Notes: generated by a model from the letters alone, not told the origin. A DNA stretch of 64,000 bases from Martinezella tropici (GCA_000799755.1 JUHI01000006.1:309705-373704); one strand, 5' to 3'. Positions 16,111 to 25,539 are shown, counted from the stretch's first letter. A program made the numbers and translations.

Positions 16111-17141
16111 GTGACGGTACAGCGGAGATTCCGCAACAGATCAAGCCAGCGAGCCGGGCGATATCGCCGCAGGAATTCGTGCGGCGGGGAGCGGTGTTTT
16201 TTCTCCTCTTCGCCCTTGTCGTCATCTTCGGTTTCACCCAGCCGGCCTTCATCAACATCAACAACCTGATGAGCATTCTGCAGGCCGTTTCAGTCGTCGC
16301 CATCATTGGTGCCGGCGTCACGGTGACGCTTGCGATCGGCGGCTTCGATCTTTCCGTCGGCGCGGTCGCCGCCTCCAGCGTCATGACCGCCAGCTATGCC
16401 ATGATCGTATGGAATCTCAACGCCTATGAAACCGTGCCGCTGGTGCTTGCCTTCGGTGCGATCGTCGGGCTCGCCAACGCGCTCCTGATCGTCAGGCTGA
16501 AGGTTCCAGACCTGCTGGCGACGCTTGCCACCATGTTCCTCCTGACGGGACTGCAACTGATCCCGACGGCGGGGCGCTCGATCTCCGTCGGCCTCATCCT
16601 TCCCGATGGGACGACGGCAACCGGCAAGGTCGATCCGGCTTTTTTGACGATAGGACGTTCAAGCCTGTTCGGCACGATCCCTTTTCCCGTCATTCTGATG
16701 CTTGTCGTGGCCCTCGTGCTCCATGTCCTCACCGAGCGCACGCGTCTTGGCCGCCTTCTCTACGCGACCGGGGGCAATGAAACCGCGACGCGGCTCGCCG
16801 GCGCCAATGTCGCGCGCCTGAAGACCTTTGCCTATGTCCTCTCGGGCGTACTGGCCTCGCTCGGCGGCATCATCATCGCCGCCCGCGTCGGTCGCGGCGA
16901 TGTCTCCTCCGGCGCCTCGCTGCTGATGGATTCCGTTGCAGCCTCGCTCATCGGTTTTGCCGTACTCGGATTGCGTCGCCCCAACGTGCTCGGCACGACA
17001 ATCGGCGCGGTCTTCGTCGGCGTGCTTCTCAATGGCCTGACGATGCTGAATGCACCCTATTATACCCAGGACTTCATCAAGGGCGCCGTCCTCGTCGGTG
17101 CGCTGGCGCTGACTTATGGGATCGGCCGGGGCAAGGCCTGA
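16107..17141 (+). CDS. Sugar-type ABC transporter permease (RbsC-like)
   Basis: A 344-residue membrane protein with about eight to ten hydrophobic segments and the BPD_transp_2 pattern: 'TLAIGGFDLSVGAVAA' near residue 75 and 'YATGGNETATRLAGANVARLKTFAYVLSG' (shown in two halves: YATGGNETATRLAGANVARL, KTFAYVLSG) near 215-245. It follows the ATPase gene with an ATGA-type overlap and is its membrane partner. The gene ends only 1 bp from the end of the convergent GlxA-type regulator. Substrates of this class are monosaccharides, autoinducer-2 or nucleosides; nothing here distinguishes them. Confidence 0.91.
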   Translation: MSDGTAEIPQQIKPASRAISPQEFVRRGAVFFLLFALVVIFGFTQPAFININNLMSILQAVSVVAIIGAGVTVTLAIGGFDLSVGAVAASSVMTASYAMIVWNLNAYETVPLVLAFGAIVGLANALLIVRLKVPDLLATLATMFLLTGLQLIPTAGRSISVGLILPDGTTATGKVDPAFLTIGRSSLFGTIPFPVILMLVVALVLHVLTERTRLGRLLYATGGNETATRLAGANVARLKTFAYVLSGVLASLGGIIIAARVGRGDVSSGASLLMDSVAASLIGFAVLGLRRPNVLGTTIGAVFVGVLLNGLTMLNAPYYTQDFIKGAVLVGALALTYGIGRGKA

Positions 17142-17142
17142 T

Positions 17143-18174
17143 CTACACGCCTGCTCCTACCCCGAAACGCGCCCGATAGAAGCCGGGCGTTACGGCAAGA
17201 TGCTTGAGAAATGCCCTGTGCAGGGTGTCGAGACTTGAAAATCCGGAGCGCTCGGCGATGCGGGCCAGCGGCCAGTCAGAGTTCTCGAGAAGCGCCTTGG
17301 CCCGGTCCAGCCGTGCAGCTTCCACGAATTGCGCCGGCGTGGTTCCGGTTTCCTTGCGGAAGCTGCGCGAAAATGTGCGCTCCGTCATGCCCACCCGGCT
17401 GGCAAGAGCAGAGCCAGATAAATCCCCCGTGGGATCGTCGATGATCTCGCTCAGAAGCTGGCGCAAACGCGGCGTCGCTTTTGCCTGGAGCGCGAGACCG
17501 GTGCTGAACTGCGATTGTCCGCCCGGCCGACGCATGAACAACACCATCTGCCGCGCAACGGCCAGAGCCGTCTTGGGGCCACAGTCAGCCTCGACCAGCG
17601 CCAGACACAGATCTATGCCGGCGGTAATTCCGGCAGAGGTAAAAACCGGTGGCGCCGCCACGAAAATGGCATCGGGCTCGACGTCGATCTGCGGGCGTAA
17701 CTCCTTCAACAGAGAGCAGGAGTTCCAGTGGGTGGTGGCACGCCTGCCATCGAGAAAGCCGCCAGCCGCCAGTATGAATGCACCGGTGCAAACACTCGCC
17801 AGGCGTCTGGTGGGCTTTACGCGCGATTGCAGCCAGGTGAGCAGGCCAGTTTGAAATATGACCTGGCGAAGGCCGTCCTCGCTGCCGCCGGCGACGATGA
17901 TCGTATCCAGATCGGCAGGCAGTTGCTCAAGGCCTATGGTCTCGCCGAACACCAACCCGCCCGCAGAGCTGCTCTTCAGCGCACCGCCCGCCGGCGAGGC
18001 TAGCAGAACCTCGTAGGGCCGCGTGCCCTCCGGCAAATGGAAATTCGCCATCGCGAAAACTTCCATCGGCCCGACGATATCAAGCGCCTGTACACCATCA
18101 TAGCCGATGACGGCGATGCGCCTTGGGAGAAGTCCAGAATCCGACATTGGCGAAAAATGCGATATCTTTGACAT
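17143..18174 (-). CDS. GlxA-type transcriptional regulator (DJ-1/PfpI domain plus AraC HTH)
   Basis: About 343 residues. The N-terminal DJ-1/PfpI-like domain begins with 'RRIAVIGYDGVQALDIVGPMEV' (two parts: RRIAVIGYDG, VQALDIVGPMEV) and holds the nucleophile-elbow sequence 'SVCTGAFILAAGG'. The C-terminal AraC domain has two helix-turn-helix motifs, with 'LASRVGMTERTFSRSFRKET' and 'LARIAERSGFSSLDTLHRAF'. Family members regulate genes for choline, carnitine, arginine or other amine use. The frame is open to 18231; I choose ATG 18174, with GGCGGA just upstream, and 18147 is an alternative. It is divergent from the exported DJ-1/PfpI gene. Confidence 0.88.
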   Translation of the reverse strand: MSKISHFSPMSDSGLLPRRIAVIGYDGVQALDIVGPMEVFAMANFHLPEGTRPYEVLLASPAGGALKSSSAGGLVFGETIGLEQLPADLDTIIVAGGSEDGLRQVIFQTGLLTWLQSRVKPTRRLASVCTGAFILAAGGFLDGRRATTHWNSCSLLKELRPQIDVEPDAIFVAAPPVFTSAGITAGIDLCLALVEADCGPKTALAVARQMVLFMRRPGGQSQFSTGLALQAKATPRLRQLLSEIIDDPTGDLSGSALASRVGMTERTFSRSFRKETGTTPAQFVEAARLDRAKALLENSDWPLARIAERSGFSSLDTLHRAFLKHLAVTPGFYRARFGVGAGV

Positions 18175-18236
18175 TTCCGCCAGACGGGGCGGCCGATATT
18201 TTTCGAGGTGCGTCATCACAATTCCGGACAAACGCC

Positions 18237-19325
18237 ATGTATCGCATCTATTTCAGAATTCTGCTTCTCGCCCTGCTTACATTCTCGGCCATGATTTTGG
18301 CTTCGGAGAGAACCGCCATAGCAGCGGAAAATGTCATTCGGCTCGCTCCATTAAAAGCCGGGCGGACGCGACCTCTCGTTGCGATCATCGCCGACAACAG
18401 AGGCACGGAGACCACGGACCTCATCATCCCCTACGGCGTCATCCGCAGCGCCGATGTTGCTGATGTGGCAATTGTCTCCACACATGCCGGCATCGTAAAC
18501 CTGATGCCGGCGTTGAAGATCAACCCCGACACGACGATGTCGGAGTTCGACCGAGACCATCCCGAGGGCGCCGATATCGTCATCGTTCCCGCCATGCATG
18601 ATGACAGCAGCCGCGAGGTCATCGCCTGGGTCCGGAAACAATCCTCCAAGCGGGCAATGATCGTTTCGATCTGCGAGGGTGCATGGCTTGCGGCAAGGGC
18701 CGGTGTGTTCGACGGCAAGCGCGCCACCACCCATTGGTATGCCTTCGACAAGCTGCGCGCTGCCTTCGCGCAAACCCAGTGGGTTCATGACCAGCGCTAT
18801 GTCGTTGACGGCAATGTCATGAGTACCACCGGCGTCACGGCCTCGATCCCCGCCTCGCTGGCGCTCGTGGAGGCCATTGCCGGCCCGCAGCAGGCGCGCT
18901 CGCTAGCTGCCCGCATGGGCGTCGGCGATTGGAACAGTATGCACGATTCCGCGCCGTTCCACATGACCACGAGCCGCCTCTGGCGCTTCGCGAGCAACAC
19001 CCTTGCCTTCTGGAACCACGAGACCATTCGCCTTCCCGCTCAGGATGGCTTCGACGAAATCGCCTTGGCGCTGACGGCGGATGCGTGGTCGAGAACCTAC
19101 CGTTCGCAAGCCGTCATTGCCGAGACCGCCAAATCCATCCGTTCGCGTCACGGCCTCGTTCTTGTCCCGGATCTTTCGTCCGCCACCGATGCCTCTGTCA
19201 TAGCGGTTCCCGCACTTCCATCGGCCCGGGCGCTAGATTGGACACTGTCGGAGATCGCTACCCGTTATGGTGCGCGAACATCTGACATCGTCGCGCTGCA
19301 GCTCGAATATCCGGCACGGCATTGA
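18237..19325 (+). CDS. Exported DJ-1/PfpI family protein
   Basis: A 362-residue protein. The first 30 residues form a signal peptide (basic start, hydrophobic 'ILLLALLTFSAMILA', then AIAA). The DJ-1/PfpI domain follows, with 'LVAIIADNRGTETTDLIIPY', 'GADIVIVPAMHDD' and the nucleophile elbow 'IVSICEGAWLAARAG' containing the conserved cysteine. A second part (about residues 210-362) includes another Rossmann-like stretch, 'GLVLVPDLSSATDASVIAVPAL'. It resembles the amidase-like half of GlxA regulators without the HTH domain, and is exported. It is divergent from such a regulator. Enzymatic activity is not known. Confidence 0.82.
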   Translation: MYRIYFRILLLALLTFSAMILASERTAIAAENVIRLAPLKAGRTRPLVAIIADNRGTETTDLIIPYGVIRSADVADVAIVSTHAGIVNLMPALKINPDTTMSEFDRDHPEGADIVIVPAMHDDSSREVIAWVRKQSSKRAMIVSICEGAWLAARAGVFDGKRATTHWYAFDKLRAAFAQTQWVHDQRYVVDGNVMSTTGVTASIPASLALVEAIAGPQQARSLAARMGVGDWNSMHDSAPFHMTTSRLWRFASNTLAFWNHETIRLPAQDGFDEIALALTADAWSRTYRSQAVIAETAKSIRSRHGLVLVPDLSSATDASVIAVPALPSARALDWTLSEIATRYGARTSDIVALQLEYPARH

Positions 19326-19535
19326 GCCGCCCAATCGACGGCCGAGCAGAGTAGCCCTTTCCTGGTGAACACGGACGGCGGATCATGATCGGCGCCGCGG
19401 CGACCGTTGCCTTTTCGGCAATCGATAGTGCGCATAATTGTTCTTTATTAGAACGCTGAATTCCCCCATCATCCGGCGATTGGTGGATAACGAGACGAAA
19501 AGTCCGATCGCCCAATCAACAGGGGAACTGTCAGA

Positions 19536-20570
19536 ATGTCTCAATTCATGATGAACCGCCGCCGTTTCCTGTCCAATGCTGCACTTGTCGGAGGTCTTGC
19601 CGCAACGCAGACCTTCGTCGGCATCCGCGCCGGCAAGGCGGCCGATGTTGCCGAAGTCCGCATGCAGCTCGGCTGGCTCGCCTCAAACGGCCTGCTCGGC
19701 GAAGTCGCCGCCCAGAAAAAGGGCTTTTTCAGCGAGCAGGGCATCAATCTCACCATCGTCCCAGGCGGCCCGAATGTCGATGGCGTCGCCGGTGTCGCGG
19801 CCGGGCAATCCACGATCGGCCAGATTTCCTCGAGCCCCTCCGTTATGCTCGCGCGCTCGGCCGGCATGCCGGTCAAGGCGTTTCTGGCCGGATATCGTAA
19901 GCATCCATTTACATATTTCTCGCTGAAGAAATCGCCGATCCGCGAGCCAAAGGATATGATCGGCAAAACGATCGCCACGCAGCCGACCGCCTTCATCCTG
20001 CTGCGCGCGCTGCTCGCTCAAAACGGTATCCCCGAAGACAAGGTGAAAATGGTCAACATGGGTTCGGACATGAACCAGCTGATCACCGGTCAGGCCGATG
20101 CCGTCACCGGCTGGGTCACGAACACCAATGCCTTGAAGGTGCTTGGCGACGAACGCGTCGACATGATGCTGTGGGATGCCGGCCTGAAGCTCTACGCCAA
20201 CGTCTACTATACGACCGACGAACAGCTGGACAAGCACTCCGACGTGCTGGTGCGCTTCACCACGGCCGCCGCCAAGGGTTGGGGCTATGTGCGAGACCAT
20301 CCGGAAGAAGCCGTCGACATGCTGGTCGACGCCTATCCTAATCTCGACAAGGCGAGCGAACTCGAAGCCGTCCGTCCGGTCATCGATTTCTCCTTCGGCG
20401 ATAGCACCAAGCAGACCGGTTGGGGCGCGATGAACAAGGACAATTGGGCCGCCCAGATCAAGGCATACGCCGATCTCAAGCAGTTTACGGGGGCCACGCC
20501 GACCGTCGACGATGTCGCCACCATGGCGATCCTCGACGCGACGACTGAAATCCGCAAGCAGATCGGGTGA
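19536..20570 (+). CDS. TauT/SsuA-type ABC transporter substrate-binding protein, Tat signal
   Basis: A 344-residue periplasmic protein with a twin-arginine signal 'NRRRFLSNAALVGG' at residues 7-20. The NMT1/SsuA-like fold follows: 'VRMQLGWLASNGLLGEVAA', 'IVPGGPNVDGVAGVAAGQ', 'VTGWVTNTNAL'. This class binds sulfonates, nitrate, thiamine precursors, pyrimidines or aromatic acids. An AGGGGAA ribosome-binding site precedes ATG 19536. It is the first gene of the operon and overlaps the ATPase gene by 4 bp. Downstream CoA-dependent enzymes suggest an organic acid or a nitrogen-containing carboxylate as cargo (inference). Confidence 0.9.
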   Translation: MSQFMMNRRRFLSNAALVGGLAATQTFVGIRAGKAADVAEVRMQLGWLASNGLLGEVAAQKKGFFSEQGINLTIVPGGPNVDGVAGVAAGQSTIGQISSSPSVMLARSAGMPVKAFLAGYRKHPFTYFSLKKSPIREPKDMIGKTIATQPTAFILLRALLAQNGIPEDKVKMVNMGSDMNQLITGQADAVTGWVTNTNALKVLGDERVDMMLWDAGLKLYANVYYTTDEQLDKHSDVLVRFTTAAAKGWGYVRDHPEEAVDMLVDAYPNLDKASELEAVRPVIDFSFGDSTKQTGWGAMNKDNWAAQIKAYADLKQFTGATPTVDDVATMAILDATTEIRKQIG

Positions 20571-21394
20571 ACGCCATGATGAGCGCCGCTACCATCAAAC
20601 AGCCGCAGCCAGCACCGGCCGTCGAAACGGCACGGCTTGCCGTTTCCATTCGCAATCTCGACATCCGCTTCGGCGACAAGGGCAATGAGTTTACCGCCCT
20701 CTCCAATGTCTCCGTCGACATTCCCGAGGGGTCGTTCGTCACGATGCTCGGGCCTTCCGGCTGCGGCAAGTCGACATTGCTGCGCTGTATCGCCGATCTC
20801 GTCCATATCAGCGATGGTTCGGTTTCGGTGTTCGGCCGCCCGCCGCGCGAGGCACGTCAGGGTCGTGACTTTGCCTTCGTCTTCCAGGAGGCGACGCTTC
20901 TGCCGTGGCGCAGCGTCATCGACAACGTTCGCCTGCCGCTGGAAGTCGGCAAGCACGACAAGAGCGCCTATGCGGATCCCATGGAGCTACTCGCTCTCGT
21001 CGGCCTGAAGGGACGGGAGAATGCCCTGCCGCATGAATTGTCCGGCGGCATGCGCCAGCGCGTCGCTATCGCCCGCGCTCTTGTCACCAAGCCGCGCATC
21101 CTGCTGATGGACGAGCCTTTCGGCGCGCTGGACGAAATCACCCGCGATAAGCTCAACGAGGAGCTCCTGCGCATCTGGCGCGAAACCGGCACGACCATCG
21201 TCTTCGTCACCCACTCCATCCCGGAAGCGGTCTTCCTCGGTCAGCACGTGCTGATGCTGCAGGCCCACCCGGGCAGGGTGAAGGAATTCATGAAGGTCGA
21301 CCTGCCCTATCCGCGCTCGCTTGCGATGCGCGACACGGTCGATTTCATCAAGGCGACGGCGCATCTTCGCGCGCTGCTGGAGGAATGCATATGA
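20567..21394 (+). CDS. TauB/SsuB-type ABC transporter ATP-binding protein
   Basis: A 275-residue ATPase with Walker A 'GPSGCGKST' (about residues 62-70), Q-loop 'VFQEATLLPWRSV', signature 'LSGGMRQRVAIARAL', Walker B 'ILLMDEPFGALD' and the switch histidine in 'VFVTHSIPEAVFL'. This is the standard SsuB/TauB layout. The GTG at 20567 overlaps the stop codon of the binding-protein gene; ATG 20576 is an alternative. It overlaps the permease gene at its 3' end. It powers the importer formed with the adjacent genes. Confidence 0.94.
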   Translation: MNAMMSAATIKQPQPAPAVETARLAVSIRNLDIRFGDKGNEFTALSNVSVDIPEGSFVTMLGPSGCGKSTLLRCIADLVHISDGSVSVFGRPPREARQGRDFAFVFQEATLLPWRSVIDNVRLPLEVGKHDKSAYADPMELLALVGLKGRENALPHELSGGMRQRVAIARALVTKPRILLMDEPFGALDEITRDKLNEELLRIWRETGTTIVFVTHSIPEAVFLGQHVLMLQAHPGRVKEFMKVDLPYPRSLAMRDTVDFIKATAHLRALLEECI

Positions 21395-22224
21395 GCAACG
21401 CCGTCCACTCCGACATCGGCCGCATCGCCAAGGCGCCCCGCAAGGTCGCCATCCTCGACGCAACGGTCGGCGTCCTTTCCTCGCATATGCCGGCAATCCT
21501 TGCCGCACTCGGCTGCATCGTGCTGTGGCAGGCGGTCATCTGGATCTTCAAGATCCCGACCTTCATGGCGCCAAGCCCGCTCGACGTCCTCTATGCCTTT
21601 CGCGACAATGCCGCGACGCTGACGCGAAACGTCCTGCCAACGGTGCTCGAGGCTGTTCTCGGCTTCGTCTTCGGCAATCTCATCGCCATCCTGCTGGCCA
21701 TCTGGTTCGTCCATAGCGCCACCGCCGAGAGGGCCTTCTATCCGATCGCCGTCTTCGTCAAGGCGATCCCGATCATTGCGCTCGCGCCGATCCTCGTTTT
21801 GATCTTCGGCAACGGCGTCGCCCCGAAGATCATCATCGCCGGCCTGATCTGCTTCTTCCCAACGCTGGTCAACATGGTTCAGGGCCTCCGCTCCGCCAGC
21901 CCCGCCATGCTCGACCTGATGCGGGTACTATCAGCCAGCAACTCCGAGATCCTCTGGAAAGTCCGCCTGCCAAGCTCGCTGCCATTCCTCTTCGCCGCCT
22001 TGAAGATCGCCGCCACAAGCAGCGTCATGGGAGCGATCGTGGCGGAATGGATCGGCTCCAGCTTCGGGCTTGGCGCTCTCATCATCGAGGCGACCTACAA
22101 TTTCCGCTCGCCGCTGCTTTACGCAACAGTCGTCATTGCCGCGCTGCTTGCCGTGATCCTCTTCTTCATCGTCTCGATCGCCGAGACGAAGATGATCCGC
22201 TGGAAACCGGCCGGCCAACACTAA
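21391..22224 (+). CDS. TauC/SsuC-type ABC transporter permease
   Basis: A 277-residue membrane protein with six predicted segments and the cytoplasmic coupling motif 'EILWKVRLPSSLPFLFAALK', typical of SsuC/TauC permeases. An ATG at 21385 is also in frame. I prefer ATG 21391, which overlaps the stop of the ATPase gene as ATGA and has GGAGG seven bases upstream. It completes a three-gene importer. Confidence 0.92.
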   Translation: MSNAVHSDIGRIAKAPRKVAILDATVGVLSSHMPAILAALGCIVLWQAVIWIFKIPTFMAPSPLDVLYAFRDNAATLTRNVLPTVLEAVLGFVFGNLIAILLAIWFVHSATAERAFYPIAVFVKAIPIIALAPILVLIFGNGVAPKIIIAGLICFFPTLVNMVQGLRSASPAMLDLMRVLSASNSEILWKVRLPSSLPFLFAALKIAATSSVMGAIVAEWIGSSFGLGALIIEATYNFRSPLLYATVVIAALLAVILFFIVSIAETKMIRWKPAGQH

Positions 22225-22253
22225 AGCCTTAAGAAAACATCGAGGGAACTCCA

Positions 22254-23612
22254 ATGGAACAGGTTATTCACCAGCCTGCACGGGATATCCGTGTCGTCGA
22301 TCGCTCCGATGTCGTCGTGGTCGGCGGCGGCCCGGCAGGGATTGCCGCAGCCGTGTCGGCGGCACGCAATGGCGCGAGCGTCACACTTCTCGAACGCTAT
22401 CCCTATGTCGGCGGCCTTGCCGCCGGTGGCATGGTGCTGGTGCTCGACGACATGATCAACGAGCTCGAAATCACGGTGCGCGGCATCTGCATGGAGATGA
22501 TCGAGCGCATGAAGCGCTGGGATCTGTGCGTAACGCCCACCGACCGTGACCGGCTGATCGAATTCCGCGACACGCCGGAGGCCTGGCAGCGCTGGGCGCG
22601 CTGGGGCCTTTTCGATTTCCACACGCAATCGATGCCACATCCGATCTGCTTTTCCGCCGCCTTCGATCCCGACGCCTTCAAGCGCGCCGCCTACGACATG
22701 ATCGCGGAATCCAGGATCAAGCTCAGAGCCCACAGCTGGTTCTCCTCAGCAATCGTCGAAGGTGGAGCGATCAAAGGCGTCATCTGCCAGACCAAGGAAG
22801 GCATGCAGGCGATCCTCGGCGATGTTGTTATCGACACGACAGGCGATCTCGACGTGGCCGCGAGTGCCGGCGCTTCCCACGTCGAATCCAACTTCATTCT
22901 GACGACGGTGTCGCGCTGGGGCGGCGTCGATACGGAAGCGGCGGAGCGTTTCGAGCAGCAGGAGCCGGAAGCGTTCAAGGCGCTCGATCATGAAGCCAAG
23001 CGGCTGATCGGCGGTTGCTGGTCCTTCTGGTGGCTGAAGACGCCACTCCCCGGGGTCGTCTGGCTGAACTGCCCGCACATGCCGACCTTAAGCGGCCTGA
23101 AGGTCGATGACTTGACCAAGGCTGAGATGGAAGGCCGCTCGCGGATCGCCAAGCTGCTCGATTTCGCCCGAGAAAAGATGCCGGGCTTCGAAAATGCCTA
23201 TGTCGTCGATTTCGCGCCGCAGACCGGCGTGCGCCAGACACGGCTGCTGCAAGGAGACTATGTCGTGACGAAGGACGACGTCATGACCCGCCGCCATTTC
23301 GCCGACACGGTCTGCCGCGGCCGCGATTATTACACGCCCTACCGAGCCATGCTGCCGAAGGAAATCGACCAGCTGATCGTTGCCGGCCGTCATTACTCGT
23401 CAACGCCGCAAGCGCAGAAATCCAGCCGCGAAATCCCGCCCTGCATGGCGATGGGCGAGGCTGCGGGTGTGGCCGCGACTGTCGCACTTAATGCCGGAAC
23501 GACCGTTCGCAAGGCCGATATCCGGGCAATTCAGAAACAGATGCGAGCCCAGGGTGCCGATCCAGGCGACATCCCCTCGGAGAACGCGACATATTTGGAG
23601 GCTGCAGAATGA
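22254..23612 (+). CDS. FAD-dependent oxidoreductase (FAD_oxidored family)
   Basis: A 452-residue flavoprotein. The dinucleotide-binding motif 'VVVVGGGPAGIAAAVSAARN' is at residues 20-39, followed by 'VTLLERYPYVGG'. The middle part has 'VVIDTTGDLDVAASAGA', and the C-terminal 'MAMGEAAGVAATVAL' is the second FAD contact. This is the pattern of the FAD_oxidored family, which acts on diverse small substrates; some members belong with aromatic or heterocyclic degradation. It lies 29 bp after the permease gene and overlaps the CoA-transferase gene by 4 bp. No partner reductase is visible beside it. A ferredoxin gene is 4 kb downstream on the other strand. Confidence 0.85.
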   Translation: MEQVIHQPARDIRVVDRSDVVVVGGGPAGIAAAVSAARNGASVTLLERYPYVGGLAAGGMVLVLDDMINELEITVRGICMEMIERMKRWDLCVTPTDRDRLIEFRDTPEAWQRWARWGLFDFHTQSMPHPICFSAAFDPDAFKRAAYDMIAESRIKLRAHSWFSSAIVEGGAIKGVICQTKEGMQAILGDVVIDTTGDLDVAASAGASHVESNFILTTVSRWGGVDTEAAERFEQQEPEAFKALDHEAKRLIGGCWSFWWLKTPLPGVVWLNCPHMPTLSGLKVDDLTKAEMEGRSRIAKLLDFAREKMPGFENAYVVDFAPQTGVRQTRLLQGDYVVTKDDVMTRRHFADTVCRGRDYYTPYRAMLPKEIDQLIVAGRHYSSTPQAQKSSREIPPCMAMGEAAGVAATVALNAGTTVRKADIRAIQKQMRAQGADPGDIPSENATYLEAAE

Positions 23613-24766
23613 CCACCTTGCCACTCGACGGAATCCGCGTGATCGACTTCACACAGGTCATGCTCGGCCCCTCCTGCACGCAGGTGCTGGCCGATTATGG
23701 CGCCGAAGTCATCAAGATCGAGAAGGTGAAGATCGGCGATCTATCGCGCTGGTCGCTCGGCTCCGATCCGGACGGGCTCAACAACCCGGTCTTCTGCTCC
23801 CTGAACCGCAACAAGAAGAGCCTGGCGCTCGATCTGAAGGAGGCCAACGCCCGCAAGACGGTCCAGGCGCTGCTCGAGACAGCCGATGTGGTCGTCAACA
23901 ACTTCCGGCCCGGCGTCATGGAGCGCATGGGCTTTGGTTATGAGGATTTGAAGACGATCAATCCGCGGCTGATCTATGCGGTCGGCACGGGCTTCGGGCT
24001 GACCGGTCCCTATCAGCACAAGGGCGGGCAGGACGTGTTGGCGCAAGCGGTTTCCGGCGTCATGCGCCGCAAGTCCGACAATAGCCACCCGACCTCGATC
24101 TATGCAACGCCGCTTGCCGACTACTCGGCCGGCATGCACCTCGTCCAGGGTATTCTCCTGGCGCTTCTGCAACGCGACAAGACAGGCGAAGGACAGCAGG
24201 TCGCCGTCAGCCTGTACAACTCCATGATCGCCATGCAGATGCAGGAAGGCACGACGCATCTGATGCGCCAGAAGGACCTGAACTGGGGCGCCTTCCCGCT
24301 GACAGGCGTCTTCGAAACGACCGACAGCGCAATTGTCATGGTCGGCGCCTTCAAGCCAAATCCCTTGCGCGACATCTGCGAAGCGCTTGAGATCGAAGAT
24401 CTCTCGCAATATCCGCAATATAAGGATTTTGACGCGCAGATGGCGCGGCGACCGGAACTGCAGGCGATCTTCCGCGAGAACTTCGCCAAAAACAGCACCG
24501 CGCATTGGATCGCGCGACTGGAGGGCGTGGACATTCTCTGCGCACCGGTACGTTCGCTCCCCGAGGCGTTGAAGGACGAGCAAACCATCATCAACAAGAT
24601 GATCCTCGAGGCGGGCGAAACGGCCGCTGGTCCGATCCGCCTGATCGGTTCGCCGATCGACATGTCGGCCGCTCAGGTGACGGTGCGGATTTCGCCGCCG
24701 CGACTCGGCCAGCATAATGAGGAAATTCTCGCCTCGCTTTCCGAAGTGCAGGGAGACGCCGCATGA
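23609..24766 (+). CDS. Class III CoA-transferase (CaiB/BaiF family)
   Basis: A 385-residue enzyme of the formyl-CoA transferase/CaiB family. It opens with 'PLDGIRVIDFTQVMLGPSCT', has 'LSRWSLGSDPDGLNNPVFCS' and 'NRNKKSLALDLK', and keeps the catalytic aspartate in 'GGQDVLAQAVSG' near residue 142. These enzymes move CoA between carboxylic acids through a mixed anhydride at that aspartate. It overlaps both neighbours by 4 bp. Its position before an enoyl-CoA hydratase suggests that a carboxylic acid made by the upstream oxidoreductase is activated as a thioester (inference). Confidence 0.92.
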   Translation: MTTLPLDGIRVIDFTQVMLGPSCTQVLADYGAEVIKIEKVKIGDLSRWSLGSDPDGLNNPVFCSLNRNKKSLALDLKEANARKTVQALLETADVVVNNFRPGVMERMGFGYEDLKTINPRLIYAVGTGFGLTGPYQHKGGQDVLAQAVSGVMRRKSDNSHPTSIYATPLADYSAGMHLVQGILLALLQRDKTGEGQQVAVSLYNSMIAMQMQEGTTHLMRQKDLNWGAFPLTGVFETTDSAIVMVGAFKPNPLRDICEALEIEDLSQYPQYKDFDAQMARRPELQAIFRENFAKNSTAHWIARLEGVDILCAPVRSLPEALKDEQTIINKMILEAGETAAGPIRLIGSPIDMSAAQVTVRISPPRLGQHNEEILASLSEVQGDAA

Positions 24767-25539
24767 GCGTTTCCTTCACAGTAGAGGACCGCGTCGCCCG
24801 CGTCACGCTCGACCGGCCCGACCGGATGAACGCGGTCGACGCCGAGACCGAGGCGAGGCTGGAAGCGATCTGGACAGAGATCGAGAGGCGCGACGACATC
24901 AGCTGTGTTGTCCTGACCGGTTCCGGCGAGAAGGCCTTTTGCGCGGGCGCCGATCTGAAGGGCGGAAGCGGCAGTTCGGGCGTCGATTACTGGACCGTCG
25001 GGCGGGAAAGCGGTTTTGGCGGCCTCGCCTTCCGCCGCTCGCTCGACGTGCCTGTTGTCGCCCGCGTCAATGGTTATGCGCTAGGTGGCGGCTTCGAGAT
25101 GGTACTCGGCTGCGATATCGTCATCGCAGTCGAGACGGCGCGCTTCGGCTTGCCCGAAGCACGTGTCGGCCGCATGCCGCTCGATGGCGGCATGGTGCTC
25201 TTGCAGCGCAAGATCCCCTTCAACCGCGCCATGGCCGTGATGCTGACGGGACGGCAGTTCGGCGCACAGGAAATGGCAAGCTACGGCATCGTCAACGAAG
25301 TCGTCTCCGCCGGCGAACTCGACGCTGCGGTCGATCGCTGGGTCGCAGACATCGTCGCCTGCGCGCCGCTGTCGCTGCGGGCGATCAAGCAGACGGTCAA
25401 TCGCACCGCGCATTTGAGCCCGGCCGAGGCGCAGGCGCTCAGAACGCCGGCCCTCATCAAGGCCTTGAAAAGCGAGGATGCCATGGAGGGTGTATCGGCA
25501 TTTCGGGAGAAGCGGGCGCCCGTTTGGCGCGGCAGATAG
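24763..25539 (+). CDS. Enoyl-CoA hydratase/isomerase family protein
   Basis: A 258-residue crotonase. The oxyanion-hole segments are visible: 'AFCAGADLKGG' (about residues 60-70) and 'NGYALGGGFEMVLGCDIVI' (about 103-121). 'LPEARVGRMPLDGGMVLL' supplies the acidic residues of the active site, but whether the second glutamate of typical hydratases is present needs an alignment. The family covers hydratases, isomerases, dehalogenases and hydrolases, so the exact reaction is open. It overlaps the CoA-transferase gene by 4 bp and ends 36 bp before the LysR gene. Confidence 0.9.
   Translation: MSVSFTVEDRVARVTLDRPDRMNAVDAETEARLEAIWTEIERRDDISCVVLTGSGEKAFCAGADLKGGSGSSGVDYWTVGRESGFGGLAFRRSLDVPVVARVNGYALGGGFEMVLGCDIVIAVETARFGLPEARVGRMPLDGGMVLLQRKIPFNRAMAVMLTGRQFGAQEMASYGIVNEVVSAGELDAAVDRWVADIVACAPLSLRAIKQTVNRTAHLSPAEAQALRTPALIKALKSEDAMEGVSAFREKRAPVWRGR

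Noticed and set aside
23741..24715. A 324-codon minus-strand open frame
   Set aside because: Antisense to the CoA-transferase gene. Its protein is rich in Arg, Asp and His with no family motif, typical of a shadow frame.
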